A stretch of DNA of 64,000 nucleotides, from positions 1,922,001 to 1,986,000 of the forward strand of contig NC_092408.1 in assembly GCF_009017415.1 (NCBI RefSeq), in the 5' to 3' direction. Source of the DNA: Aspergillus flavus (Eukaryota; Ascomycota; Eurotiomycetes; Eurotiales; Aspergillaceae). The stretch's first letter is position 1. Every line of letters begins with the position of its first letter. The position numbers and the translations under genes are program-made. Positions 34,099 through 46,334 of this stretch are shown here, piece by piece. The notes beneath the pieces are model-generated. The model saw only the letters and a program-made list of their open reading frames with translations, searched no databases and was not told where the DNA came from.

Positions 34099-36453
34099 AT
34101 GGCCAATATTGTGGCTGGGGGCCTCCACAAGGTTCAAGAAGCAGTGCAGGGCGCTGCTTCCAAGGATAAGAAGCTAGTTGACCTAGCACCCGACACCCAT
34201 AATGTACAGTCCAGCAAGGAGCCACTGACCACCGACCATGGTGTGCGTATCAGCGATACGGACCACTGGCTGAAGGAGGTGAATGACAACCACACCGGTC
34301 CTATGATGCTTGAGGACCAGATTGCACGAGAGAAGGTATGATTCCCCGAATCGGTATGGGTCAGAACCATAGATTGAACGAATCGCAACCCAGATTCATC
34401 GTTTCGATCATGAGCGCATTCCCGAGAGAGTCGTCCATGCGCGTGGCACCGCTGCATTCGGAAACTTCAAGCTCCATGAGAGCGCTGAAGATGTATCCTA
34501 CGCTGGTATCTTGACGGATACCTCAAGGAACACTCCGGTTTTCCTTCGTTTCTCCACGGTCCAGGGCAGTAAAGGAAGTGCCGACACCGTCCGTGACGTT
34601 CGTGGGTTTGCCGTGAAATTCTACACCGACGAAGGAAATTGGGATCTGGTTGGAAACAACATCCCCGTTTTCTTTATCCAAGATGCGATTAAGTTCCCGG
34701 ATTTTGGTACGTACCTCCTCCCAACTATGAGTCCAAAACTCTAGAGCTAACGAGTGTAGTCCATGCTGTTAAGCCCGAGCCGCACAACGAGGTACCACAG
34801 GCCCAAACTGCTCACAACAACTTCTGGGACTTTGTCTATCTTCACCCGGAAGCCACCCATATGTTCATGTGGGCCATGTCTGATCGGGCCATTCCTCGGT
34901 CATACCGTATGATGCAGGGTTTCGGTGTCAACACATTCAGTCTCATCAACAAGGAAGGAAAGCGCCATTTTGTCAAGTTCCATTTCATCCCCCACCTGGG
35001 AGTGCACTCTTTGGTGTGGGACGAGGCTCTGAAACTGGCTGGCCAGGACCCCGATTTCCATCGCAAGGATCTCATGGAGGCCATTGATAACGGCGCATAC
35101 CCGAAATGGGACTTCGCCATCCAGGTCATCCCTGAGGAGAAACAGGATGACTTCGAATTTGACATTTTCGACGCGACGAAGATCTGGCCCGAGGAGCTCG
35201 TGCCTCTGCGCGTGATCGGTGAACTGGAACTGAACCGCAACGTCGACGAGTTCTTCCCTCAAACCGAGCAAGTCGCCTTCTGCACCAGCCACATCGTCCC
35301 CGGCATTGACTTCAGTGACGACCCGCTTCTCCAGGGCCGTAACTTCTCCTACTTCGACACTCAGATCAGTCGACTGGGCATCAACTGGGAAGAAATCCCC
35401 ATCAACCGCCCCGTCTGCCCCGTTCTGAACCACAACCGAGACGGCGCCAAACGCCACCGCATCGCCCAGGGCACTGTCAACTACTGGCCGAACCGGTTTG
35501 AGGCCGGACCACCCGCACCAGTAGAACAAGGTGGCTTCGCGTCCTACCCTGCGAAACTGAACGGTATCAAGAAGCGCGGCCTGAGCCCCAAGTTCCGCGA
35601 GCACCACAACCAGGCTCAACTCTTCTACAACTCTCTCTCCGAGCACGAGAAGGTCCACGTCAAGAAGGCCTTCGGCTTCGAACTGGACCACTGCGACGAC
35701 CCCATCGTCTACGAGCGCCTCGCCGGCCACCGTCTCGCCGAGATCGATCTCACTCTCGCCCAGGAAGTCGCCGAGCTCGTCGGCGCCCCGATCCCAGACA
35801 AGGCACTTCGCCCGAACCATGGAAAGCGCAGCAAGCATCTTTCGCAGACCGAGTTCCCGGGTAAGCAGCCGACGATCGCCAGTCGCCGAATCGCCATCAT
35901 TATCGGCGACGGATACGACCCCGTCGCTTTCAATGGCCTCAAGGGCGCCATCACGGCGGTTGGAGCCTTACCGTTCGTCATTGGCACCAAGCGGTCACCT
36001 ATCTACGCCGACGGTGAGGACAAATCATCTTCCAAGGGCGTGATCGCCGACCACCAGTATGACGGACAGCGCTCGACGATGTTTGACGCTACCTTCATCC
36101 CTGGCGGTCCGCACGTCGAAAGCCTCAAGGCCAATGGCCAGATCCGGTACTGGATCATTGAGACATTCGGTCATCTCAAGGCTCTGGGCGCCACTGGTGA
36201 AGCGGCGGCTTTCATCAAGGAAGCCCTGGGCTCCGCGCTTGATGTGAAGGTCGCTACGTCTGATAACCCCCAGCCGGTTGAGTGGTATGGTGTTGTCACG
36301 GCTGGAAAGATCCACAAACCTGAGAGCTTCAAGGAAGGTATCCAGATTGTCAAGGATGCGAAGGATTTCATTAGCACCTTCTTCTACCAGATCAGTCAGC
36401 ATCGGAACTACAAGCGTGAACTGGATGGCCTCGCCTCGACAGTTGCATTCTAA
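34099..36453 (+). CDS. catA: Large-subunit catalase, spore (CatA) type
   Basis: Three exons: 34099-34335, 34394-34706 and 34760-36453; 747 residues. Introns are GTATGA...CCCAG and GTACGT...TGTAG. The catalase core shows distal His94 (V-V-H-A-R-G), the catalytic Asn at 167/168 (V-G-N-N-I-P-V-F-F) and the haem-ligand Tyr381 (N-F-S-Y-F-D-T-Q). The length and a C-terminal flavodoxin/GATase1-like domain (from about residue 590, I-I-I-G-D-G-Y-D) mark a clade 2 large-subunit enzyme. The N-terminus ([14 protein letters not shown]) has no signal peptide, unlike secreted CatB-type enzymes, so CatA is the better call. It decomposes hydrogen peroxide to water and oxygen; in Aspergillus CatA protects conidia (family knowledge). 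Confidence 0.96.
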
Positions 36454-36921
36454 ATGCTTTCGTGATTGGTTGAGGACATGGAGGCTTGTGTTAACGCAAA
36501 AGTGGCATTTTAGTTAATGTCATCCTTGTAATGAATTATGTCTCTAACTGTGGATGGCCAGAATGTACGCTAATATGAATCATGAAAATACTCTATTCTA
36601 ATTGTGAATGTGAAAGTGAAACGGCGTCGAAAGGTAGTTTATCAATGTTATCCTGAGGTATCTAATATACAACATCTTTGATATGTAGGAAAGAAACGTA
36701 AGAAAGGATCGTACATAGTGGGTATCATAATCTGGTACAGCGTCAAGGCTCGGGCTGAAGCGATGTGTGTGAACACATGTTTCATAATCAAAAAGGGCGC
36801 ACGGCGCCTCTGCTTTCAAAATGGCGTTGTATAGTTCGTTGCAAGTCATATAACCCGAAGGAAAGATAAAATCGAAATGAGTGTACAAGCAATATGCTTC
36901 ATCGTGTATAGTGTATGACTT
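36454..36921. other. Convergent 3' flanks of catA and F-box/UBA gene
   Basis: About 470 nt between convergent genes. No additional gene supported. Confidence 0.4.
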
Positions 36922-39900
36922 TCAGGCCCATCTCCAGACAGAATTCATGGATTCCGGGCTAGCGATGACCGAGGATAAGAGGCTGTTGCTCCGATATGTT
37001 CGCATAGGAACGACATTGTTGTTGCGTTGGTAATTCTGGTGCTCCCGGATAAGTAGAGATACTGCAGCATTCACGTTGATCCCTTCCCCGCTATCTGTGA
37101 CTTTCAGCGCCCATTTGGCGTCTTGTTCTTGAAAACCTAGCTCCCGGACCATCATATCTATAGCCTGATCCACAGGATCGCGGACCTGCGGTTGTTGGTA
37201 CGTGGCAAACGGCGGTTGGGACTTGACTGGATATTGACTGGTCGGCGGACCACAATAAGCAGCGTAAGATGCCATCGTGGGTGGTGCAGGCATTGGCGGA
37301 CGTTGCTCGTATGGGACACCTTCAAGGCGGCTCATGATGAATGAGTATTTGGAGATGGGGCGTTCGTCTGAAAACGAGTGGGGGCCTTCGTTCGCTGGCC
37401 GTTTCCGTTGGTTTCGTAGCTGGTCAGCGTAGGCTGCCTGCCTCCGACGTTCATTCTCTAGTTGAAGCTGGGCCGCTCTTGAATTGGCACTTGACGGAGA
37501 GCTGGTATCGCTAGCAGAAGGGGAACCGCCTTCCGATGTTCGTGGAGACCATTGGCACAGGCTGTCACACCGCGACCTATAAGCTTTCGAAACCGCTTCC
37601 TTGAGAAAGGACGAGCGGCTAACTCCAGACTCGGAACATTCCCACTTGGTCAAACCGATAGACTGGGCTCTTTTCAATGTCGCCGCGCAGCCTCCGGGGC
37701 CGATCGAGGCCATGTTCAAAACTGCCGAAGGACCAAGTGTGAGAACATAGTATGTCCATTCCTCTATTCGATATATTAGCCTGACTGAAAAGAAAATGAC
37801 AAAGGGCACAGGGATACTGACCTAACACAGCTGCTGCCCTAGCATGGTCGTGTTCCGTTACTTGATGACCTGCAAATATGCCTGCTTCACGTGCTTCTTT
37901 GCATCTGCCATGGATTGGCTGAAGCAGCACGCCCAAGCAGGTCCACATCTCGGTCATATAGTACAGTTGATCGTTGGATAATCCGCCTTTGTTACCATGC
38001 CCAAACCCTGTCGGGGGTTCAAACAGGATGTCATGTATGCCAAATGGTTCGGTAACCGACGCCGTAGCTCCATGTTTGAGGTCACTCATAGCCATAGCAC
38101 CCCCATTCAGCCAGTCCACCTGACCAACAATATCTCCCTCACGACTCTTCCCACTGCCAAAAATACGACAAAACGTCCAGATTCTCCAAAGGGCATCATC
38201 AACCTCTTTGGCGCAGGCATCGTCCTTGCCTGTCAGACCGCGGATCGTATCCTGACGCAGAAACGTCTCGCATCGAGTTAAAATGAGTAATTTGAGCTGA
38301 GCAAGCGTATAGATATCTTGAGCATAGCGTTGAAGGTACAGAGATGGGGTGTATTCTGGAACTGGGGTGTCGGGGTCCACCAGAATCTGCCATTCAGTGC
38401 TCCAGGGCGGGCTCATTTCGCGCAGCTCCCATGCAGGAGGGGACATTGTGAAGACAGCGCCTTTGATAAGTTCTAATTCATGATCTTTGAAAACACGATA
38501 GAACTGTCGGGAAATGATTGCAAGACGAAAAAGATCGTCAAGCGAGCGTACTTGGCGTAAAAATGTAACGACAACCTTGTCAGGCAGATTCCCAGGCATT
38601 TGTAAGGTAGGCGTAGGCAGGTAATCTGAGATCGTAGGCTTCCTTCGGGATTTCGGGGAGCCACTATCGAGCTCATAGACCATCTCTGGGAGCTCCGCTA
38701 TATCCACCTGGTGAGACACATTATTAGAGAGGGAAACAGTTATCTTGCTTGAAGACACAAAAAATTTCTCCTTGAAAATAACCTGATCCGGTGATTTTTC
38801 GCGCTGTGAAGCCTCCACCTCCTCGGGACGTTGAATGGCTTCCTTTTCTGTACTGGGCTCTATTTCCAGGATTGGTGAGCAGGCAGTCTTGGTCTCCTTT
38901 ACCTGCAGCCGCGGAAGCTGCATGCGCAGCTCCCTTTCAATGGACTGAGATAGAGGTTCCAAGATCTGATTCGGATTAAGGAAGCTAGGCAGCCCCGCCA
39001 TATCATCTTTGCTCTTACGTTCTTTGCATTCAGAGCCCCCCCGGACACGTGTGGCTGAAGACACCGCCTCCGATCTCATATTCGGGCTGCTCCACGACCG
39101 GGCATGTAGATGGCTGCATTTCCTGCTAAACCCTGACAAATGGAAATTGAAAGCCCCCTTGTTCTTCTTCACCCTTTCATCTTCACGTGCCTCCACTCTC
39201 CGCTTTTGGCGCATGTCAGTTGGAGGTTGTGGTGCTGGTCGCGAAGGGATCATCTCCATCCTGCCTCTGCTAATCTGCAGTGGCTCGTTAAGTAAGTGTA
39301 AAGGAATCGTAGGTGAGTCCGCTCTAAAGCCAGAGAGTGTGTTCTCCAAGTCCTCTGCCGCTACTGAGACCCTTGACCTCCCACTCTGAGGGCCAGCTGA
39401 TGTAGATGTACGGATTTTAGGTGGATCTTTATGGCGGACGGAGAGCGGGGTCAGTCGAATGGCAGGCTCAAGTGGGAGAGGCTTATTCCTCAGCTCGGCT
39501 GCAGAGAGCTTTTTTAGCAAGGGGCGAGAATGCGACCGCCGTATGGACGCCAGATCGTCAAAGACCCCTGCATCAGCGGGGGAAACTACCGAAATTGTAT
39601 CAGCGCACTTTTTAGTGGGCCCCGGGGATACAGAGTCCAGACTTGTTGCCGAGGATCTCCGACTGTAGCACGAGGAGCCCTCCGGCGATGACGATGAACA
39701 GGAACCAGCTCTCTGTCCTACATCGTCAGCGTGGGATCTAGGATCACTGGAATGCTGTGTTTCGGCGGATGACAAGGATAAGGATGTTGCTGGTGTCATG
39801 GTGCTTATCGGGGACACGAGTGAAAAATGCGATGATAGTTCGGGGAAAAAGCGAGCCCAGTGGTTTCCTGACTTCCGATCCTGTCGTGGATCCGATATTG

Positions 39901-40063
39901 GTGAAATGGATCCATCTTCACTCTCAAGGTCATCTTCTGCATCAAACCAGCATACATTATTCGCACAATCACTTGCTAGAGCCTCGCGCTTCGCTACCAT
40001 CGGTGGCTTGTACGACACTGGGGCAGACGATGAAAGTCCACCTTGCGAGCTTAGTATGCCCAT
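36922..40063 (-). CDS. Large F-box-like protein with C-terminal UBA-like domain
   Basis: Two exons: 40063-37822 and 37763-36922; 1027 residues. The intron is GTCAGT...AATAG, phase 1. The first ATG in the long frame is at 40063; 39 upstream codons lack one. Residues 1-480 are Ser/Pro rich and probably disordered. An F-box-like segment (N-L-P-D-K-V-V-V-T-F-L-R-Q-V, then L-F-R-L-A-I-I-S-R-Q-F-Y) begins near residue 505. A long helical region follows, including Y-Y-M-T-E-M-W-T-C-L-G and, across the splice, A-A-V-L-E-E-W-T-Y-Y. Near the C-terminus, D-P-V-D-Q-A-I-D-M-M-V-R-E-L-G-F resembles a UBA fold. An SCF adaptor that also binds ubiquitin is a reasonable inference, not shown. Confidence 0.85.
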
Positions 40064-42660
40064 GTTGTGAAGGTCTATCAATAATCGGATAGAGGCTGTG
40101 TATGTGTAGGTCGTGCTTTTTGCCTCCTTAAAACGACTTGGCGTGTCTGATGCTCCCGTGGTGATGGTACAATCAGACAAACCAGAGTCCCGGGTCTTTT
40201 CCTACCCAGTACATTGGTCTTCGTTTGGTACTTGGAAATCGTCTTTGTTGTTCCCAATAATGCCAATCTTACCAATCGCAGTTCTACCGGCGTCGCAAGA
40301 AATGGTGAGGCCAGCCTGTCGCCAGTCCGGGTCAAAGGAATTACCCCTCTATGTTCAACCACCTGAAGTAGATATCTGCAAAACGTCCAGGGTCCCAGAA
40401 GGGGATGCAAATGGACGGAGATAATGCAATGCAGGTAATCACACGCGCACCGGTTCTTTGTCAGGACTTCAATGGCTATTTGACCTTGAAGAACCTTGTG
40501 ACAGACGCAGACAAAGACCAACGGAGACCAACTGCTGGGATTGGTTAGCACAATCCTGGTCGTGGAAGCGTCGGTTGCTCAGGAGTAGATCCAACGAACC
40601 AGTGAGCTCGCGGGTGGGAGAACGGACAAAAAAGACCCTAGGATGGAAGTTACGAACACTTTGCGGGAGAGATGGGAAAGATGAGGTGGTGCGAACTTAT
40701 ATCGAATGTCACACTATAGCGTCTTATCGCCTTGGGTCTGGGTCGAACTGTGTCCCATGGCCCACAATTGCAATAGGTTTGAACTTTCTCTGAGAATGCA
40801 TTTCAACCGTCTCGCTGCAGAGAGGGACATGATGTGATCTAATTATGGGGGTACCTGGAATGACACTTGAGCCACTGGGCTGACGCCCATGTACATTTTG
40901 GGGAATGTGAATGGGGAGGGACTAAATTGGTTCCACTTGGGCTAATGCACGGAGAGATTTTAGTCTTTTTTCCTTCGGAGGGTCACGAGTGACACACACA
41001 CGAGTGGGTTACCGTACATACTTCTTACATACAGTATACGTACCGTACACCATCTATTTCAGTGTCGCTCCTCGAGGTCTGAGAGTTTTCCTTCCTCCAA
41101 AGAAAAAAAAAAATTATAAAGAAGACGTTAATCTTCTTTGTTTGATGATAAACTTAGTAACTTTTACCACAATATCTACAAAGGTTATTAGCAAGTGCTT
41201 TAATTCCCAACCCCAACCTCCCTGAGGGGAAGAAGTTCCATGGAAACGGATCGGCATACCAGTTCGGTGTCAGAAAGAGCAGTGCTAAATCAAGATACAG
41301 TGTAGGTTTGCCTTAGGTAGGTTGTTGATCCTCTCGCCGGGGCTGTGCCACGCCTACCACCATCCAGTTTTCTTCACACTTCCCAGGAATCGGTCTTATC
41401 ATTCATGCAATAGCAATTAATTTATTCATATATTGTTTCTGTAAATAGTAGTTTTACTCTTTCCCCTCTTACTTTTCTTACTGTCAGTAATGTGTGCAAT
41501 TTAAGTGTATTAATCATTCATGTTTTACTCCTGCTGACCAAAATGACCTTCACTCCAGCCTCCAATAATAATCTTTGGAATCTCATGCAAGGGAACAACA
41601 CGTTCTTTTTCGCTCACTGGATTTCCCCCAAAAGGGCAACTCGTTCGTGTTTCTGATTTTCTTTTCTTTCCTTTTTTTCTAGTGAAAATAGCGTAACCTC
41701 GTCCAGAATAGTGGTAATCTGTAAATTTGACCGGGGTCTTTCCTCCGGCCCTTCTTATGCAGCTTACGCTGGGACTTCGCGTCCAATATTCATGCCCTAG
41801 GCCATTCGGGCTGCACAGTAATTAAACGCTTACTTGTACTACTTTAGACGACGACTATTGAGTGTCAAACTCTTGGCCTTTTTCGACTTCCCGCTCAATC
41901 TGTTATCACCCAGTCCACAACACATCATTTGAGTTAACAGCAAATAAGTAGTAGAATGTGGATAAAGATCAGCCCGACTTGTTCTTTGTTTTACGCCTTG
42001 CCCACCCGTTCCATTCCAACCCGCAAATTCTAATTTTCCCGAGTAATGTTCGGAACATGCTGACCTGCTTACTCGATACAGAACTTGTATACTATCAACG
42101 GGAGCTGTGCCTCGTAGGCGGACTCGGGAGTTATGTCCCGCTCCGGTATGTGTTCACATATCAAGTTGTACGGCAGCACCATTGATGATGGTACATGTCA
42201 GGGCCCGCTCGAGGGATGCTGTTTCATGTGGGGTGAGATAATTCATGATCCTGATCGTCCAAACTATCCATCCGTTCTGTTTCTTTGTTGGCTGGAAGTT
42301 AAGTTTCTCCAGAGACATGTCTTTCTTTCCATGTCTGACTGGCTCCCTCGTTTTGAGATACTAGTGTTTGGGGCAAAAAAAAACGTGGCATTTTCGCTCA
42401 AACTAGTCGATTTTATCCATTTCGGTGAGCTGCCGACGATGCAGCAGTTGTCGCTGTTCATCATGATCATCATCAACCCCGCTCGGCCCCTTTACACTAT
42501 TACGTCTTTCCTGCCCCAATTCTCTAGTCGCAACTGGGTTCCACCAACACATTTATTATCTGGTCATCCCAGCCATTTCCCAAAAGTAGATACCACTTCG
42601 CCGACTAGTATACCAATTGCGTCGGATCTCACGGCAAAGCGCCCCAGCGCCGTCGCCCAG
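40064..42660. other. Gene-poor interval upstream of the F-box/UBA gene
   Basis: About 2.6 kb between the F-box/UBA start and the stop codon of the Mpv17-like gene. Open frames are short, without convincing starts, or are shadows. It probably includes a long leader for the F-box/UBA gene. A few homopolymer runs occur; no transposon, tRNA or repeat family recognised. Confidence 0.4.
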
Positions 42661-43536
42661 TTACCCAGACATCAAGCTCAAGTAAACAGCCCAGACGACA
42701 CCGAATATACTACCAACCAACAGTCTCTTATCTGCTGGGACGACAGTAAAATTCAGGATTGAAACCAATGGCCATAGCTTAAATCCCGCGATCAGGAGGG
42801 GCCAGAAATCCTATTAAACCAGCGTAAGTCAGCAAGCAATGTCCCAACCAAGCCATGGGTGATATCGGATATACGGACTTTGCGAATCTGGTCCATAAGA
42901 ACATCATACTCTTGCCCACGCAGCAGTCCCATGGTCAAACTAAAAAGGACGGTAGCCCAGGCGCCACCGACGACTTGGTCGATCACAACCTTTGCCACCG
43001 TGTTTTTCACATTTAACTTCTTTTGTTTGGACTTATCCGCCTTTTCGGTCGTTGACTTGGTGGCGGCGGGCTCCTCGCTAGTATGACCTGGAAGTGCTGA
43101 TTCCAGACCTTCCAACCACAGGAAGGTCATGGGGGACATCACAAAGGCACATGTTGTGAATTGAAACAGTGTTTGCAGATCCAGTTCGAACGGTTTCTAT
43201 GAAGGTGTTTGAAGCTATCCGACGCTCATCATGGAGAGAGTGCTGATGCATAATCATTCAATGCATATAACTCCGACCATGGCGCCGATTAGCGAATCAA
43301 GCCGTCAGCCCATTTTTTCTTTTCTGACTAGCAGCATGCATGAATTAATCAGTGAGGTTGGGGGCCAATTTGCTAAGGTGCCTTACACACACTCCCCCGC
43401 CCCCATGTTACATGCATCCATGAATGCTACTTACCTCATCTCTATATGACTGGATGCTCTGTGCCAGTATATTTGACCCGGCATTAATCAGCGCAGCTTG
43501 TAGAGTGGCCTTCGCGATGGGAGGAAGCGCCATCAT
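42661..43536 (-). CDS. Mpv17/PMP22 family integral membrane protein
   Basis: Three exons: 43536-43435, 43196-42879 and 42810-42661; 189 residues. Intron 1 is long for the window (238 nt, GTAAGT...CATAG). Intron 2 is 68 nt with a less usual GTCCGT donor and AATAG acceptor. Frames join to K-P-F-E-L-D-L-Q-T-L-F-Q-F and to R-K-D-F-W-P-L-L-I-A. The last exon carries the family signature: F-K-L-W-P-L-V-S-I-L-N-F-T-V-V-P, followed by G-V-V-W-A-V-Y-L-S-L-M-S. Four hydrophobic segments are expected. Family members lie in peroxisomal or inner mitochondrial membranes and may form channels; which applies here is unknown. Two ATGs in tandem (43536, 43533) could start translation. An upstream ORF precedes it. 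Confidence 0.88.
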
Positions 43537-43571
43537 GACAGACGTTCAATGACAGGTGCCAGTCTCAAAGT

Positions 43572-43631
43572 TCAGCTCACTGCCTTGTAAATACGAAAGT
43601 TAGCCGGATTCGCACTTGTAAACTCCGCCAT
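43572..43631 (-). other. Upstream ORF (19 codons) before the Mpv17-like gene
   Basis: ATG...TGA encoding M-A-E-F-T-S-A-N-P-A, ending 35 nt before the main ATG. It could be a translational control element. It could instead be a true first exon joined through a non-canonical site; no suitable acceptor was found before the main ATG. Confidence 0.4.
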
Positions 43632-44670
43632 GATCGATCATCGCCGTTAATCCTCAAGCGACGTACGCTAAATACGAGTTGCCGAAACGAGTGCAGAACA
43701 CAGCCTTTACCCCGGTTGGGTGATCTGATTGGCTCGATAACGTCAACAACAGAAACCTGATGTTCGGGTCAGGAAACTCGAATGAAAAAGAAAAAAGTGG
43801 TAGTATTGATTTTCAACTGCCAATTCTGCAGAGGCAACCCCAATGTATTTAAGGATACGAGGGTCCGCCCTGTGCGGTCCGACGCGCTGGGGATGTGGAG
43901 TTGGGGTGTTGATCGATTTAACGGTGCAAATTGTCAATTGTGAGAAAGGGGAAGGTTTACACGCCCGATCAATATGATTCGATGATGAATCCGATCGGTA
44001 CGATCCACCGGGAGTTTTCTCGAGGATTTGCTTCTTTCCCTGTCAACTCGGTAAGAGTAGAAGCGAGGTGTGAATCTGAGACGACTGGGAATTATTATTA
44101 ATGAGCTATCTATTGACCAGATTGCAACAACGGTGCCAAGATTCCAACTGACACGTTCGGTAATGACGCTATACGGAGTACGTCTGTCCAGGGTGGTAGG
44201 GACAATGCGAACGCAAACAAGGAAAAGTCAATCAACCAGAATAAAAGAAAATGCAAAGCATCTGCGCGTTTACCATGCGAGATCTTTTCCTCTGAACTCG
44301 CTCTTACAGTCAAGTTCCTTGCAGACTACCATATTTTATTAGCACACTCGGAACGCACGCTTATACGACTTGGACGGTACTAACGTTGTTCAGCTTGCTG
44401 AAACCTGGAATTCTCCCTTGGTTTTCTCATCGCTGGAAACACTTCGGCTCCCTGCGCTTTCTCCAGCTTGACATGAGCTTCGAGGCAGTCGAGAATATTC
44501 TTCTGAAATGCTACTCAGGCGGAGTTTTTTCAGCGCTCATGGAGAACATAATAACCTCACGAAAGAAGAAGAGAAGGGGGAAATATTACCTATCTCTTCA
44601 GTGTGAAGACTTGGGGGCACAGATATGAATGACCTTGGGGCCGGGTCAGTTGTCAATTCGCGTTAAATGT
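43632..44670. other. Intergenic region with a possible LRR-like fragment
   Basis: About 1 kb. A plus-strand frame at 44386-44628 contains L-R-F-L-Q-L-D-M-S-F-E-A-V-E-N-I-L-L-K-C, which resembles one leucine-rich unit of fungal F-box/LRR proteins. It has no neighbouring exons or clear start. Otherwise only promoter and 3' flank sequence. Confidence 0.3.
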
Positions 44671-45856
44671 TCATCCCAGAACGTACTCTTGATACTCTGT
44701 TTCTAGTTCCCGGGCTCTCTCCTCCACAAGTTCGGCCAATTTATCCGCAACTATCTGGAAACAAGAGCTGTCATTCTTCGAGCAGTATAGGTCGTATCGG
44801 ATTGCAGTTTTCTGTTCAGATACTGATATAAAGCTCAGTGCACACCACCATCCGGTCCTCTTGATAGTGTGAAAAGAGGTAAAGGGGAAGAGCGAAAAAT
44901 GTTCTGATTTTGCCCGAAAATGCTTCAAGATACTGGTCACTTGAGATAGATAGCTCGTCTGTTCAATTGCATTTTCCAATTTGGCGAAGTCAATCAATTG
45001 CTTCGACCTGACTGCTAGGAAGTCAGACACCAGACCGAATAAAACAAACAATAAATCAACCCACAGGCCATTTTCCAATTAAAATCAGCCTTGATCGTCT
45101 GTCCTGCAACCCATAATGGTTGAGAGTCCAGTTTATTGTTGCTTGCAAAGGCATCTAGCAGACCTGTGTCGACCGACGAGATTCTTGGGCTAGCGTCAAG
45201 GTTAACGAATACAAATCCAGCTCCGTTCGTAACCGCATGAATGGCGAATAGGCTGTTCTGTGATCTGTCAAAGCCTGGAATCTCATCGAAATGAGGAGCT
45301 TTGGTAAGCTCGCCGTAGGTGTTGTAACTCCAGCCATGGTATCGACAACCAAGCACGGCAGAGGATCCGCATTCCTTCTTCGTGACTGTGTATGCTCTAT
45401 GACGGCAGACATTGTGGAAAGCTCTGACTTTCCCATCTTTTCCTAAGATTAAAAAAATGGGAAACCCAGCCACCTCGTAGGACTGATAGTCACCAGCCTT
45501 CGCAAAGCGACTGCGATGAGAGAGACAAAGCCATGACTAGATGTTAAATCAGATAGTGCATCCTCAAAAATAGTGGCTTAATGGTATAATCCACTTGCCT
45601 TACTAAATATTGCACGCTTTTCGAGCTCGAATACGTCCTTGCTCACCCACCAGCCTGCTGGGAAATCTGATTCTTTGGAAACTCCACAATTCTCCTCTTT
45701 AGCGACATCTGGGATTGAACTAAGGGTGTCAGATGTCTTAGGATTCGATAGCTTAGGGTTTGATGTTAAATTGTGCGGCCAGAACCGGTATAGAAAAGCT
45801 ATTCCAGCTAGCAGTGCAAGCAACGTGGGTGCTGTCGGGAAAATGAAAGCTTCCAT
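44671..45856 (-). CDS. Rieske [2Fe-2S] protein lacking the oxygenase iron site (gene A)
   Basis: Three exons: 45856-45599, 45536-45065 and 45014-44671; 357 residues. Intron 1 has a GC donor (AAG|GCAAGT, acceptor TCTAG); intron 2 is GTGGGT...CCTAG. A hydrophobic anchor (about residues 6-25) sits at the N-terminus. The Rieske motif is complete: C130-x-H132-x17-C150-x2-H153. It aligns with fungal choline-monooxygenase-like (GbcA/CntA-like) alpha subunits up to the F-N-W-K motif. There those enzymes continue into the mononuclear-iron site, but this protein continues V-R-S-K-Q-L-I-D-F and has no H-x4-H. The C-terminal part keeps a remnant of the fold (R-T-G-W-W-C-A-L-S-F). It is probably an electron-transfer or regulatory protein. 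The partner may be the gene immediately upstream. Confidence 0.85.
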
Positions 45857-46334
45857 GATGAGTGACTCCAGTTTGAAGTTTCTGTAAGCCTCTTGAAAGA
45901 ATATTTGTCCCCCAGACCTTTCAGGGTCTGGTGAAATCTATAAAAGGGCTCGCTCGAGCATAGAAGGGACTTACAGGATTCAGAGCTCGATGATCTTTGG
46001 CCTTCACCTCCGCATGCCTACGTATCTGTTATCACATCCTCCGAGATTAGCCAGCAAATAGTGTTGACCGCTCATACGCTTGCCAGATTAGGATGGATTT
46101 TCCAGAGGCACTTGAAATAATAGGGTCACTGGATGTTACATATGATCTCGGTTAATATATAGTTTACTGTTTCTGAAAGTTGAGGGTTACATGGAAATTC
46201 AAAGTTTCCGGTTTCGATTAAATATAACTACCAATAGATCATACCGTAGAGCTTTGAATTTGGCAATAAGGAATAATCCAGGTTATCATAGGCACAATAT
46301 TTCCAGAATGGGCCCCACCTACAGTTTGCTATCC
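45857..46334. promoter_or_regulatory. Promoter spacer between tandem Rieske-family genes
   Basis: About 480 nt between the stop of gene B and the ATG of gene A, both on the minus strand. It must hold gene A's promoter. No coding sequence supported. Confidence 0.4.

Noticed and set aside
34900..35838. 312-codon open frame on the minus strand inside catA
   Set aside because: It lies opposite the catalase core exon and has no recognisable product; a shadow of strong codon bias.
42133..42762. 209-codon plus-strand frame
   Set aside because: Its 3' part is antisense to the last Mpv17 exon and it resembles no protein; no promoter or splice support.
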